Positions 36,195 through 47,931 of a stretch of DNA of 64,000 bases are shown piece by piece. Position numbers and translations under genes: made by a program. The DNA lies in the NCBI GenBank assembly GCA_007922305.1, contig ML677335.1, positions 17,323,679 to 17,387,678 of the forward strand. The letters run 5' to 3'. Numbering within the stretch: the first letter of the stretch is position 1; each line of letters begins with the position of its first letter. This DNA is from Dermatemys mawii. Lineage: Eukaryota; Chordata; Testudines; Dermatemydidae. The notes under the pieces are model-generated. The model did not search any database and was not told where the DNA came from. It saw nothing but the letters and a program-made list of their open reading frames with translations.

Positions 36195-37256
36195 TGTAGC
36201 GAGGTGGTCTGGTGCCCAACCGCCCCGCAGAGGGACGAGCCTCCCCAGAGGCAAGAGGGGGCGGAGCTGGAGAAACCTGCGCCCCTCCCCCAGAGGTCAG
36301 CCGGCCGACCCGGAAGGATAAAAGCTCGGCCCCAGAGCTCACTTCGGAGGGAGCCAGCGGAGGGGCCAGAGGCCACAGCCAGAGCTTGTGAACGGGAAGC
36401 CCCAGTGACCCAGCCTGAGCCCGGGAACTGGCCGAGCCTGCCCTGCGCCCGCTACCCGGAGGAAGAGGGACCGAGCCGACCCAGTCCATGCTACCCCGGG
36501 AACTGGCCAAGCCTGCCCTGCGCCCGCTACCTGGAGGAAGAGGGACCGAGCCTACCCAGTCCACGCTACCCCGAGGAGCTTCCCAGTCTGCCCTGTGCCC
36601 GCTACCCAGAGGAAGAGGGACCGAGCCTCCCCAGTCCAGGCTACCCCGAGGAGCTGCCGCCTCTGCCTCCAGACAGCGACTCGGAGGAGCCCATGGAGGT
36701 CACCGTGCCTAACCAGGTACCCTTTGAGGGGGAGTTAGGAAGTGGCCCGGGGAACGAGTCTGAACCTATGTCAGTGTGTTGCGGTCCGGATCCCCACTGA
36801 CTGCAGCAGATCTGTTACCGCTGCTAGGGCCCCGGGCCGGGACGCAGTGGAGCGGGTGGGCCTGCGTCCCCCCCCTGCCACCCTTAACCATAGGTGGCAG
36901 TCTCCCCCTCAGCCAGACGCCAGTGCTAGCTGACTGGTACTGCTCAGCCCCTGCTTGAGGGTCTGAGCCCCTGACTCTCCCCTGTGTTTGTGGCCCCGCC
37001 CTGCCTCAGGGCCTGGGCCTTTCAAACTGTTGCTGCTCAGCCCTGCTTGAGGGTCTGAGCCCCTGACCCTACCCTGTGGGTGTGTTGCCCGCCCGGCTTT
37101 CGGGCTAGGGCGTGCTGAACTGATGCTGCTCAGGCCTGGCTGAGCACTTGAGCCCTGGGCCCGGGTATTCCCCAACCCGGCTGAGGGGTGTGTAGCGAGG
37201 CGGTGTGGTGCCCAACCGCCCCGCAGAGGGACGAGCCCCAGTGGCAACCCCCTACA
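36195..37256 (+). mobile_element. Solo-LTR-like element inside lipase exon 6
   Basis: 1,062 bp, GC-rich, starting TGTAGCGAGG and ending CCCCTACA. It is flanked by an exact 5-bp duplication AGGTC (36190-36194, 37257-37261). TG...CA ends and a 5-bp duplication indicate an LTR; no gag, pol or env is present. A TATA-like GATAAAAG lies at 36317-36324 on the plus strand. The first 47 bp recur near the 3' end at 37191-37237 with two changes. It contains an in-frame minisatellite and a 215-codon open frame running in from flanking DNA. Confidence 0.85.
36423..36662 (+). repeat. In-frame minisatellite in the LTR
   Basis: Units of 75, 75 and 72 bp (36423, 36498, 36573), plus a partial fourth, encode variants of NWPSLPCARYPEEEGPS in one plus-strand frame. 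The proline- and glutamate-rich frame reflects the unit length being a multiple of three. No gene function can be claimed. Confidence 0.75.
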
Positions 37257-38680
37257 AGGTCCCAAGGCAAAAAATATTTTGATTTTTTGAGCGAGGTGAG
37301 GCATGGCTGAAAATGCAATTAAACTTGAGAAAGCAAAAGAGATTAATTACAGCATGCTTAGAAACAAGTTACAACAACCACCCTGTATAAACAGGCAGAG
37401 CTGCATTTGTACAGATACTCTGTTTGATTAAGGTGAGATTATCATTTATCTGGGTTTTCCCAGACATAAACTCTTTTTGATCCTCCGCCCTTTGTCCGGG
37501 CAGAATTCTCATATACGAGGAAATCTCTGGGATTTTTCCAGAGCAGACCTTGCAGCTCGTAAAGAGCAGTTTCCACACCCCAGGGGTCCTCCCCTGCATC
37601 CAGGGAGGGGGAGAGGCCTTCAGGGAGGTGCTTAATGATGGGTTGACTTTGTGTTCCAGGCCTGTGCCGGCTGCCCTGCCACCATGACAGGAAGATACAC
37701 TGCGTCCCACCTTGCGAGTAAGGCTGCAGGTATCCCCTCTAGTACCCTCCAGCTATCCCCTCACAGTACATGCACACCCCTCCAGCACCCTCCTCGAGGT
37801 ACCTCCTCAAGCATCCTGCAACTGTACCACCACCACTCCCCTTCTCTCTCGCTCCCCCCATTCAGCAGTGTCTACTTTTTGCAAAACTGAAATATGGTAA
37901 CTGTAGATAAAGTTAAATGTTAACCTCAAACCTCAGTGTATACTTTGTTTGTAAGAAATTGGAGTAGATTGAAAGAAAAGGAAAGAAAATTGAAGATCAT
38001 TCAGGGTAAAACACAAGCTAAGATCTGTGCCCATTAGCTGGAACTACAGGTATCTGATCATAAATTAAGGGCAATCTTTGCTAACTATAGGGAATCTTTT
38101 CTCCATGTTTGTCTCAGAATATGCTGGACAAAAGCAATTTCCATGCTGTACATTTTGGAGGACTCTTGGATTTCTCTTCCACATTGCCAATTTTTAAAAA
38201 AATAAAATGAAAACAAAAATCCGGTTAATACCGTGTTCCCTGTTTACAAAGCCATTTCAGTTATAAGTAGTGGAAAGAAGGTCTGAGATAACATGAGGGT
38301 CCCAAGAACATGCTCAGAATTGAACAACAAGAGGAGGAGGTAAACAGCCTTAACATGACTATCATTTGTGTAATTCAGTTCCAATACGGAGATCTATAAT
38401 CTCAGTTCCATCCATCTGCTTTTCTGCCCAGTCAGCTCCCTACACAGAATATTGGTCTCCCCTCTATCTCCTTCCCAAGATTCTGTACAGTTGGGAATAG
38501 TTCTCTCATTCATGCACAACTGAATGAAAGTAGAGAGAGCAATACACTCTTTTTGACTGATCTCTTGTTTTAAGTCCATGTGAATAATATTCCCAGTGAA
38601 ATAACAGTCCAAATCAAAACTTAACTATGAAATAGGAACAAAAAGACAAAACACATTTAATTGTCTCCTTCTGAACATAC

Positions 38681-38790
38681 ATATGGTACAGCCCTGAGAA
38701 TACCCAATGTAATACAGGCTCTGTTGTCCAGTTTTCTGCAGAATGAAGTCTATCAATGCAGGAAGGTCATATATAGCCATTTCATGAAAA
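38681..38790 (-). pseudogene. Copy C exon 5 (nucleophile serine)
   Basis: 110 bp, open, with GTTGCAG acceptor and ATAT/GTATGT donor. It encodes [17 protein letters not shown] and [11 protein letters not shown] with Ser171. The last exon base is T where gene A has G, a slightly weaker donor. Confidence 0.87.
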
Positions 38791-38930
38791 CTGCAACACA
38801 AAAAGAGAAAGTTGCTTGCGTGATTGAGTTGAAATTCTTGCTCCTATGCAAATTTAAAAGCAATTACTGAACCACACACGTCCATTAATAAAAATAAAGT
38901 AGTTCTGGATGTGAATTGTTTCTTTAGATA

Positions 38931-39543
38931 CAGGAACTCCTCACTTAACATTGTAGCTATGTTCCTGAAAAATGCGACTTCAAGTGAAACAATGTTAAAC
39001 GAATCCAAATTTCCCCATAAGAATTAATGTAAATGGGGGGGGAGGGGGGTTTAGGTTCCAGGGATTTTTTTTTTTTGTCAGACAAAAGGCATTATATAGG
39101 TAGGAGGCAGGGAAGGGAGGGGGAGCCTGCTCAGGAGCACTTGCTCTTACCCTCTCCCTCCTGTCTCCTAGGAGGCAGTGGAGGGAGGGGGAACCTGCTG
39201 GTGAGGACTCACTCCTACTCCCTCCTTCCTGGCAGGAGAAAAGGTGTAGGAGCAAGTTCTCCCGAGCAGGCTCCCCTCCCTCCTGCCTTCTAAACCCGGA
39301 AAGCCAGCTGATTGCCCCTGCAGGAAGCAGGAGGAGGAGGAGAAAGGCACTGATCAGCGTCTGCGGGGGAGGGGGAGAACGCTGTGGGGAGGGGAGTAGC
39401 ATAGGGAGGCTGCCTGCTGTGGACAGAGCAGGCAGTCAAACAACATAAGAGTGGAGCATTGCTCAACTTTAAACAGGCATGTTCCCTAATTGCTTAGCAA
39501 TGTAACAACGTTAACCAGGACAACATTAAGTGAGGAGTTCCTG
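38931..39543. mobile_element. Tigger-like (Tc1/mariner) MITE
   Basis: It is flanked by TA on both sides. The terminal inverted repeat is CAGGAACTCCTCACTTAA, perfect over this length, continuing with few mismatches. The 613-bp interior is GC-rich and non-coding. The TA target and CAG ends suggest a pogo/Tigger type. It lies in intron 4 of copy C. Confidence 0.75.
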
Positions 39544-39654
39544 TATTTGTGTTGATTTTTTTTTCTGGGCTGTTAAGAGAAAAATGAGTTTATATATAAA
39601 GTGAGGCATAAGAGTCCTGGGTTGAGGTAGGTACTATGCAAGCAGGTTTCTCTA

Positions 39655-39960
39655 TGTTATTATTTTGTATGTGTCTATTATATCCCCTCTTCTTTCTCCT
39701 CTCTAATCCAATAGTCTCAGGCTCTTCTGCTTCCTCTTCATAGGGAAGTCACCCCATGCATATAACTCCGAGACCTCCATTACTGCTATATCCTTTTTGA
39801 GATAGCGTGATCATATTCAATGCAGTATTCTAGGAATGGACATTGACTTGTATTGTTGCCCCTACTGTTTGCATCTCAGTCTTGCTCCTCTGCTGAACAG
39901 TAGCATTCAAGGGCCTAGAAGTTTGATTTCTGATGCAAGAAAAATCAGTGACTGAATCTG
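39655..39960 (-). mobile_element. CR1-type LINE fragment (antisense)
   Basis: The plus strand has ATATCCCCTCTTCTTTCTCC and then GAGATAGCGTGATCATATTC, with GCAGTATTCTAGGAATGG. These match the reverse complement of the CR1 ORF2 end (family peptide pattern LEY...W.H...KDI). Heavily decayed. Confidence 0.6.
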
Positions 39961-41049
39961 AGTATATATTATGTGTAACTTGATTTATTTACAGGTGTAT
40001 ACCAACCCTGACATGAGATGGTCACACAGCATGCAGCTCACTTCCTTCTTCCAGGAATTGCAGCTCAACACCAAGACTGGTGCTGAGAAAGTAGCCTACC
40101 TACACCTGACCCTAGTCAAGAGCTCAAGGCAGAGACCAAATACTTCTGTTCAGACTCCATCTCTCCTCAAGCTGCCTCTACACAAAACAACCTTGCATAG
40201 CTAACACTAACAACAATACTGCATTTCTTGCCAAAAACATATTCTCACGCTAAAAAAAAAAAAATTTTGAAGAATGTGTGTAACAGTGCTATATGGGGAT
40301 GACTGCCATAATAATATGTCAGTATATCTTCAATTCATTCATTCATTCATTCTTCATCCTAACATTCTAGCTGCTTTTTTATAGTGCTGAAAATTGAGCA
40401 GTGGTTTTATCTGAGCCACTCACTATGACATACAGCTCTGTTTACAACTTAGACACCGTGCTACTTATTATTTAGTTTTACAGCTCTAAGCACAGAGGGG
40501 CCCATGATCTTGGTTGGGACCTAACAAACTTAGGGTAGTATAAATAAATAATAAGATCCACATTGACATACTTACTGTATAACAAGGTATTAGAATGTGT
40601 GTGTGTGTGTGAAGTATTATTTTTAAATACTTATGACTTAGCTAAAACCAGTTTTTCACTGGATGGTGAAAATATGCCTCTATGAACTATGGTCTATCTC
40701 CTTGCCAAGGATGAAGTTCTGTCACCTCCCTCTGAAGTACTAGAGTTGTTAAAAAGGTTTCAGAAATTTATCTGTAATGGCTAAAGTGTTGGTTTTCATT
40801 GTACTTTTTTTCCAAAGCATCTGAACTATTTTTCTCAAATGATCAACAGCAACATTTATTCCCAAGTGAAAAAACAAACATGCAAACCTTTCATCTCAAA
40901 AGACAAACGTGAAAGTGATAAATTGCTAGCACAGCCTTAAAAAGAAAAGCCTGTTCCCATAAACTATAGGCATCTTTTACATGTTCTGCTTATAATAAAT
41001 TAAAATATAAAATTGTCAGCTTCAGTAGTTTCTCTCCCATTCAGCCTAC

Positions 41050-41248
41050 CTGAAATCCCAAAATTCCTCTTGGTCAACTGAACGATTCTGGTGTTTTCTA
41101 GACCAGGTGTTCCCTCTGCTGTTTCCTAGCCAAACATCATAGCCTGCATCTGCTAGTACAAAGCCCAGGCTGTTATTGGGCAAACTGGTAATCCAGTTGC
41201 TACCATCTAAAAGAATGCCATGCAGCAGTAACACAGCTAGCTTTGGGC
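41050..41248 (-). pseudogene. Copy C exon 4
   Basis: 199 bp, open: [38 protein letters not shown] and EEFWDF. The acceptor is TTTTCCAG and the donor CAG/GTAGGC. HGI replaces the usual HGL in the oxyanion region, a mild change. Confidence 0.88.
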
Positions 41249-42187
41249 CTGGAAAATAACAAAATGGAATATTTTATAAAAACAGAACTTCTGCCATGTG
41301 GTACTGATACCAGAAAAATCCCTCAGACTACACTTCTTGTGGGTCACATGACCACTTCAAGTAGAATGATGCATGGCCAAGAAGATGGAAAACAGCAATG
41401 ACTGACAGATACCAGTCACAAAACTGGGTGACTAATGATTAGAAACTGAAGATCACATGGTATTTCTGAGCTGAGCATGCCCAGTAGAATATAGGCTACA
41501 GGGTCACAAACTATTGAGCCTGTACAGTTCAAAAATAGGGGAAAGGTCAGATAAGTAGGCCAGATCTGGAGCACGGGCAGTAAGGTCAGATGAGGTAATC
41601 TTAACTCTGTGGTAAACAATGCTAGTGAGCAAGTGTAGAATGAGGTAATGCTTGGTAGTGAGCATGCAATATAAGGATGTGATAGCTGACAGGACAGTGT
41701 AAAAGGCAAGGCAAACAGCGAGCAGGCGGAAATCAGTCAGGAGGAGAGGTTAGGAACTGCTGAAAAAGGGAAAAGAATGAAGCAGATGAACCTAGCAAAG
41801 TGCTGCAAAGAGTTCAAGAAGTCTGACCAGAGCTAACCAACTAGCAGCAAGAACAAACAGCGCAGTGGAATCAATGGAGAGTGTGAGTTTGCTAGTTTTA
41901 ATTATAGTATAGCATAAGTATAGTATAGTGTAGTACTTGTATGTACCAATTTTTTCCCCCACAGGACCTCATTCAGTGCACAGGGTGGACAGTATTCATT
42001 TTTCCCCAATCTCCTCACTCAATGTGTAGCCCTAGGCCTTATTTACTGTACACAATCCAAATCTTGCATTGCATCAAAATGATTCAGAATTTACTCATTT
42101 TCTAGAGGTTTTTCTAGGGAGTTCACTACTATAGTCTCTAAGAGCACCACAAATATTACAGCATATATCTTCACAACTCCCCTGAAC

Positions 42188-42240
42188 TATTATCTCCAAT
42201 TTATGGATGAGGAACTGAGACACAAAGAGGTTAAGAGTGC
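42188..42240 (-). repeat. MIR-type SINE relic
   Basis: TTTATGGATGAGGAACTGAG and ACACAAAGAGGTTAAGAG are the reverse complement of the MIR stretch GTGCCTCAGTTTCC and its neighbourhood. Only about 50 bp are recognisable. Confidence 0.5.
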
Positions 42241-42515
42241 TCAAAACTGTTCACTAATTTTGGCTGCCTACCTGATTTTACAGTGTAGTTACAATCATAT
42301 TACTAATTATTTACATATCCAATGCATGGTTAAATAATTCTCCCAATATCCTTGTGAGATAGACTGATAAATAGCAGAGATAAGTATAATTTGGATTTTC
42401 TGTCCCGCAGGAAATTCTGAGTTTTAAATTTGATTGCATTCCAAATATGAACTAAAAGTCAAAAATGTGGAGTTTCTCACAAAATGAAATATTCAGAAAT
42501 ATTGTCTCAAGTCAT

Positions 42516-43235
42516 TGTAACAGTGTGGCAACCACCTCTCATAAAGGCTCCCTTCTAGTCAGATGTGTCTGTAGTCTTTAAACAGTCCTAGTATCAGGCC
42601 ATACCCCTAGGGCTTCCTCCTTGGAAACAATGGTTTTTTCCTCTCTGGGCCCTTCTGGTCCAAGGTTTCCAGCTGACCCACTAAATAGTTCAGCTCCCCT
42701 TCTGGGAATATATTCCTGTCCAATTGCATACCACTTCTCCAGTGGCCTTTGGAGGTGGGGAAGGAAGGCCCACCCAGTACTGCAGGTCGCAACCCAGGGA
42801 CCCTAAGAAGAGCAGCCACGTGCTGCCATATCCCATTAATGAAACTGCTTTCAATTCCCCGTGTTACTTCCCCAGGGCCCCATCTTCACCAGCGCTTCAC
42901 CTTTACATCAAGGATCTTCTATGTTTAGGCCCAGAAGCCAGCCAGGAGAACTTTCTCATTCCTCCAATCTCTATCAGCACTGAGCTGTTCATAGTGCTGC
43001 AGTTCCCTTTGACCAGCCAGGAACACTAGCTGCTACAGTCCTCTAGCTCCAGCAAGGAACTCACCATCTCTGGCTTTGTGGCTCCTTTTCTACTAGTCTG
43101 CAACCCTCTGACTGGCCCTTTGCATTTTCTAGACTGCTCAGAAGACTTAGATCCACTACTGCTTTCCTGAGATGGGTGTAGCAGGACCCTGAGGCCTCCA
43201 GCAGGGGGCCTTTGGGCCTAGACCACCCTGTCACA
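42516..43235 (-). mobile_element. Solo-LTR-like element in intron 3 of copy C
   Basis: 720 bp with termini TGTAACAG...CTGTCACA and an exact 5-bp duplication GTCAT at 42511-42515 and 43236-43240. Read on the minus strand it starts TGTGACAGGGTGGTCTAGGC, which recalls a turtle LTR start. No internal coding region is present. Confidence 0.75.
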
Positions 43236-44645
43236 GTCATAAAAAATACAAATATTTAGTTTATATAAATTCAAAAGATTTTCAACATTTATATTTATTA
43301 TAAAAATCAAAATTAAGAAAGTTAAAAGGAAATGCTTCAACTTTATTGAAATGAAGCTGACACATTTCTTTGCAATGTTTCCACTGTGTTCAATCAGTAT
43401 TTACTGATGGAAAACTGATCCAGATTTTTTTTCCCCCAACTCTAATAAATTGGATTGAGAAAGCAAAGTAGCTTCCTTAACTTTACACAATGCAGAGCCA
43501 AGAAACAGACTTCCTGATTACCAGTGCTTTGCTTACTCCAGCATGCCACACTCTCTTACTACCAGAGGTGCTGAGCAGCGGTGTCTCTTACTGATCCTAG
43601 TTCCATTCAACAAGCTCTAGGTGTCTCAAATTGGGCATCCAGAAAAGGAGCACACGGTTAGCTTCCACATGTGAAAATTATGGTCTAATTCCACTATCTT
43701 CCACTATCACATAGTAATATTTGTCTGTGATTTAGCCAGGGATAGAAATTAGCTCTTCTGGACAGTATACAACTGCCTTACTCATTTGAATATATAACCC
43801 AGCAGTGTCCAAAATTTTTATTTCAGTCTTTCTAGATCTCCATAGCATAAGTGTGAGTAGTGCTACTTTCTGACTGTACATCCCAGCAAGAGCAATGTGC
43901 ACAGAATAATTTTGGATCCTTCTTGGTTGACATCCTAAGTTTGAGAATTACTCCTACATTGAGCTGATCTTTAAGGCTCAGTCCTGGGCTCTGGACACAG
44001 AGAAATTCCTGCAGTAAATTCCTTTTCTTAAATGTGGCCATTTCCATTGCTGAAATCTTTACCTTGAAACAACTGTTGTTTCCCAGAGCATTTGATTTGC
44101 TCAGACACAAGAACTTAGGGTTCATAAACAAGCTCAACCAACATGCGCTTCTTTGCCATTGTGTTCTCCATCATCTGTCCCTTCCAGGGAAAAGTTCCAA
44201 CTCCCAGAGGATATGGGAGAAGCCACAACTGTTTACCACGAGCTCTCCAGTAAGCATTTCTTCTCAGGAATAAAGCATTTTCCCAACATGATGAAGAGAA
44301 AAGTTTTATATCACATCCAGGGACTGATTCATTCTCCACTGGAGCAGGAAGTGACAATGCAACCTCCCTCCTGAACCAACGGGACTGGTGTGGCTATTAA
44401 TGTATTTACTTTAAGGATGAAAAGGCAGGGTTTCATAGAAGAGCTGTTTTAATTAGTAACTGGGATCCCCCAGGAGCCCCACCAGAGCCGGCTGCCACTG
44501 AGCTGAGAAGAACTAGCACATTACTAGAAAGCCCTGGCTATACCCACTATCTGCCATAGCACCTTCTAGGCAGATCTTTCACCAATATCTCTCGGGGCTG
44601 AAACAAGTCCCAAGAACTTCTTAGTCTCTGTGAAAGGAGCCGTAC

Positions 44646-44763
44646 TTGTGTCCCTAGGATTTCCTTTGCCATGAGGAATTCTGTTCATGCTAAGGTAATA
44701 GCCATCAGCTGTCAGCACTTCATACTCCTCACTCGGGTATTCGTTGTACAGGATCTTCTCACT
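44646..44763 (-). pseudogene. Copy C exon 3
   Basis: 118 bp, open: SEKILYNEYPSEEYEVLTAD and GYYLSMNRIPHG. The acceptor is TCTGTAG and the donor CACAA/GTACGG. The final base A makes the split codon Ser instead of the usual Gly. Confidence 0.87.
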
Positions 44764-46283
44764 CTACAGAATGAAAAGAAAGGGTTTTGCATAAATTTGT
44801 TTATTTATGTCCTTGTTACCCATTATCTCATGCAGGGAGGAGGGGAATCAAGAAATCAGTTTTATTTTGGTTTCATTTCCATAAAGTTCCTGCACTTTCC
44901 TGGTTTGTTCAAGAGATGTCAAACAAAGCCTAAACGTTACAAGAGTTAGCCTTCTGCCATCATTTATCCATATATTAAACTCAGCGAGGAAGAGTTAGTG
45001 AGAGTAAACATTCAGAAATCTATTGGTCGAAGCAGCTTTTAGTAGAATTTATAAGCTCAGGAATAAGGAATGTGAACCATAAGTTGAAAAAAGGAAATAT
45101 TTAACTTTTGAGTCTAATGAAAGGAGGGAATAAGTTTGTTCATTGGAAATAAATGTGGGTTCCAATGTTTCACTTTTTACAGAATACAAATACTACAATC
45201 TAATGCAATAAATTAAAGGTTCAGGTCTCTGATGAATCCTGAGAACAGCCATCTTTAGTAACTCTGAAGAGCCTGGCGATAGGCAGAGAAGGAAGCTGAT
45301 ATCTGAAAGCTTTTATCAAACCTACTAAGTAAAGGCTTCCTCGGGCATCAGTTTAGAGAAACCAGAAATATCTAAGTGTACATGGGTCAATGTATGTCAC
45401 ATATTGACCAGCTCCCCTTCTGATAATCAGCAATATGAGGCACTAGAAAGGCTGAATCCTTCCCTCTATCACTTCCTACTGCCCCAACCAACAGCTGCCT
45501 GCTATCCATTCTGAATTATAAACCATATAGTTCAAATAAAATAATGTAACTTAATTACTAATAGAAATTATCCATCCAAACCATCTGGTGAATATTGGTC
45601 TAATTAATACAGGATTAGGAACACCATGTGAGTGATGCACAAGTGCAAACATTCTGAATTTCATTAGAAAATTTATTACTCATAAATAATGTGACCAGCT
45701 CTATTTTTACACACTTCAAGAGTCCTACGTTCTGAAACCACAGAAGGTCCACAATGCAGAAAAAATGTATTTCTCCTCCTCAGCTTGGAGTGGTGTGGTG
45801 GTGCAGGTTGGTGGCCAAGAAATAGGAATGCCTCACAGCTGGACTCTTCAGCATCCTCAACAGTGAGAAGTTGAGTTCTGTGAAACTCTCTACTTTCAAT
45901 GCAACATGCCTCTCTCCCAGGGAATGCAAAAGGGTGTTTGTAGGCAGACCCTTTCTACTCATCCAATGACAGGCCAGCAATAACCAACTAACATTTGTAA
46001 AATAAAATTAACTATGCTGGGCCAGAGAGGGAAAGGGGCCAACTTTGATTCTGATCCTTCAGGTAGCTGAGCCCTGTACCTCAGATGATCAGGCACTTTA
46101 CAGGTTATTTTATATATGATTGACAGACATTTTGTATAAACTAAGAGATGAAAAAGTATTAGCTTATGATCAATGATGAGGTGAATGTGAATTTCTAATA
46201 CATGGGGTGCCAGATTAGATCCTTAAATAGGAAACTTCTCTTTTTGAGTGTTCTGGCAACTACTGTCTCGCTCATACTGATAA

Positions 46284-46672
46284 ATCAGGGGTCAAAGTAA
46301 CTTAAAAGTCTTTCTGGTATACCGGAAGGGGCAGGGCCTTGGGTGGAAGGGATGTGGTCTCAGGCAGAAGGGGTGGGACTGGGGGTCAGCCTCCCTCAGC
46401 CAGTCCTTCAGTGCTGCACAGCCTGCGCCACCTAGGGCTCCAGCGGCGATTTAAAGGGCCCGCAGCTCTGGTCGCTGCTGCAGATGCAGCTGCGAGCTCC
46501 AGGCACTTTTATATTGCCAGGCCCCCAGGCAGCTGCCCCTTTTACCCCCGTCCTTGATGGTCCTAGGAGGGATGCAAAAGGGGCAGTGGCATTAAATCAA
46601 CATCAGCTGTGTATGTGCCTGTACCAGTGGCCACTTCTTACCGGTGCACCATACCAGCCCACTTTCACCTCT
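46284..46672. mobile_element. hAT-type element in intron 2 of copy C
   Basis: An exact 8-bp duplication ACTGATAA flanks it (46276-46283, 46673-46680). The ends ATCAGGGGTCAAAGT and, on the other strand, AGAGGTGAAAGTGGG are imperfect inverted repeats. The GC-rich interior of 389 bp codes for nothing. Confidence 0.7.
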
Positions 46673-47224
46673 ACTGATAATCCAAAGAGGAGTCCCAGGA
46701 CTCACCCTTTCAAGAACTTTTTGTCAAACTTCCATGATATAAAAGTATCCCTGAGTCATTAATGCAATTAAAAACAAACTTGATATTGTATAATCAGCAG
46801 CATTACAACTAATCTAGTGATGTCACTTTGATAGTGAAATCATTATTTATTCTCTGCCAGTTCAGTTATTGTACCAGTGGGAGAAAGGCTCAGAAGGGAA
46901 GAGTGTAAAAAGTTGTTCTCTTTTATGTTCGCTGTATTTTTGATCACACTGGACCAGATTCAGAGCAGTGATGAAACTCCACAGACCACAGATGAGACTA
47001 ATATAACTGAAACCATACCCAATAGCCGGTACTCCTCCTGACCACTGCTCTAGTCAAGGCAGATTAGATTGGACCCTGGAAAATGGATTGTGAAAGTCAT
47101 TGCTAGAGACCTGGAAGGGATTTGTTCAAAGGATAAATCTGTTAGTATAGAAATTATAAACAAATAACATAAATAACAGTGAACACATTCCATTATTTCC
47201 AAATTTTTCCAATAAGAAACTTAC

Positions 47225-47333
47225 AATATTCATAAATGCCTCAGGATTTCCCTGTCCTTTTCTTATGAGTTCGTCTGAATCTGCAGTTGCTTGTGTCAGA
47301 TATGTCACCAGAATGAACAGCCACATCTTGGCC
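47225..47333 (-). pseudogene. Copy C exon 2 (start codon and signal peptide)
   Basis: The coding part is 47225-47326. It encodes MWLFILVTYLTQATA, a plausible signal peptide, then DSDELIRKGQGNPEAFMNI. The acceptor is TTTGCACAG-like (TGCACAG/GGCC) and the donor ATT/GTAAGT. An upstream in-frame ATG in the intron is ignored because gene A starts at the same codon. Confidence 0.85.
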
Positions 47334-47444
47334 CTGTGCAAAGTAATTTATCCTTCAAAAATTTTGGTAGGACTACATTCATAAAAATACACACAAAAAA
47401 ATATAGAATGAAGAGATTAAAGAATATGTAGTTAAGTTAAAAGT

Positions 47445-47895
47445 TGGGCTGTCGATTAATCACTGTTAACTCACGCGATTAACTCAAAAAAATTAATCAC
47501 GATTAATCTCACTGTTAAACAATAGAATACCAATTGAAAATTTTAAAAATATTTTTGGAGGTTTTCTATATTTTCAAATATATCCATTTCAATTACAACT
47601 TTATATGATTTTTATTACAAATATTTGCACTGTAAAAATGATAAAAGAAATAGTACTTTTCAATTCACGTAATACAAGTGCTGTAGTGCAATCTCTTTAT
47701 CATGAAAGTTGAACTTACAAATGTAGAATTATGTACAAAAAAACCCTACATTCAAAAATAAAACAATGAGCCTACAAGTCCACTCATTCCTACTTCTTGT
47801 TCAGCCGATCGCTAAGAGAAACAAGTTTATTTATATTTACGGGAGATAATACTGCCCACTTCTTAATTATATCACTTGAAAGTGGAAACAATTGG
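47445..47895. repeat. Interspersed repeat, DNA-transposon-like, widespread in turtles
   Basis: It starts GGGCTGTCGATTAATCACTG with repeated GATTAA motifs. It continues through TGCAATCTCTTTATCATGAA and AGCCTACAAGTCCACTCA, which I know as a common turtle repeat. The family name is not assigned and the right border is uncertain. Confidence 0.6.
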
Positions 47896-47931
47896 GAGCT
47901 GGGATCCAAGCAATTTTTCTTCTTTCATAAC

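Larger units (their letters stand above)
36121..37324 (-). pseudogene. Copy C exon 6, split by an LTR insertion
   Basis: The exon start 37262-37324 encodes about 20 residues to KIKIFFALG. The second part, 36121-36194, continues AYTLNKSKAPLTQLMFLP. With the 1,062-bp element and one 5-bp duplicate removed, the exon is 137 bp, the family length. The preceding dinucleotide is AA instead of AG. The donor AGA/GTATGT is intact. Confidence 0.9.
29450..38560. repeat. Segmental duplication, copy 1 (holds lipase C exons 6-10)
   Basis: Exons, introns and the 3' flank align with 55.2-63.87 kb in the same order and orientation. The alignment is broken only by copy-specific insertions. The left border is near the shared GGATGGAAA[A/T]ATTGGTGCAG. 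On the right the match is visible to ATTCATGCACAACTGAAT near 38524, where copy 2 is cut by a SINE-like insertion close to the window edge. Offset is about 25.7 kb. Confidence 0.85.
30028..47326 (-). pseudogene. Lipase copy C (LIPM-like), complete exon set but disrupted
   Basis: Coding exons: 47225-47326, 44646-44763, 41050-41248, 38681-38790, 36121-36194 plus 37262-37324 (exon 6 split by an LTR), 34569-34718, 32827-32898, 31428-31493 and 30028-30261. Without the insertion the frame would give 395 residues, near the roughly 400 of the family. Residues 1-15 are a signal peptide, GYSQG is at 169-173, catalytic Asp341 lies in WNGGRD and His370 in DWTHHD, so the triad is complete. Lesions: an LTR inserted in exon 6; the exon 6 acceptor AG is AA; the exon 7 acceptor AG is AT; the exon 7 donor is GC. 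A +1 cryptic AG at exon 6 would shift the frame. Exons 2-5 and 8-10 are open. A truncated product from exons 2-5 is conceivable; a normal lipase is not. Confidence 0.88.

Noticed and set aside
36153..36800. 215-codon plus-strand open frame
   Set aside because: It starts in antisense of lipase exon 6 and runs into the LTR; its openness comes from GC richness and an in-frame minisatellite, so it is not called as a gene.
41046..41234. Treating the open exon 4 frame of copy C as a complete small gene starting at its internal ATG
   Set aside because: It is an internal exon with acceptor and donor; the ATG is a Met- or Leu-position codon, not a start.
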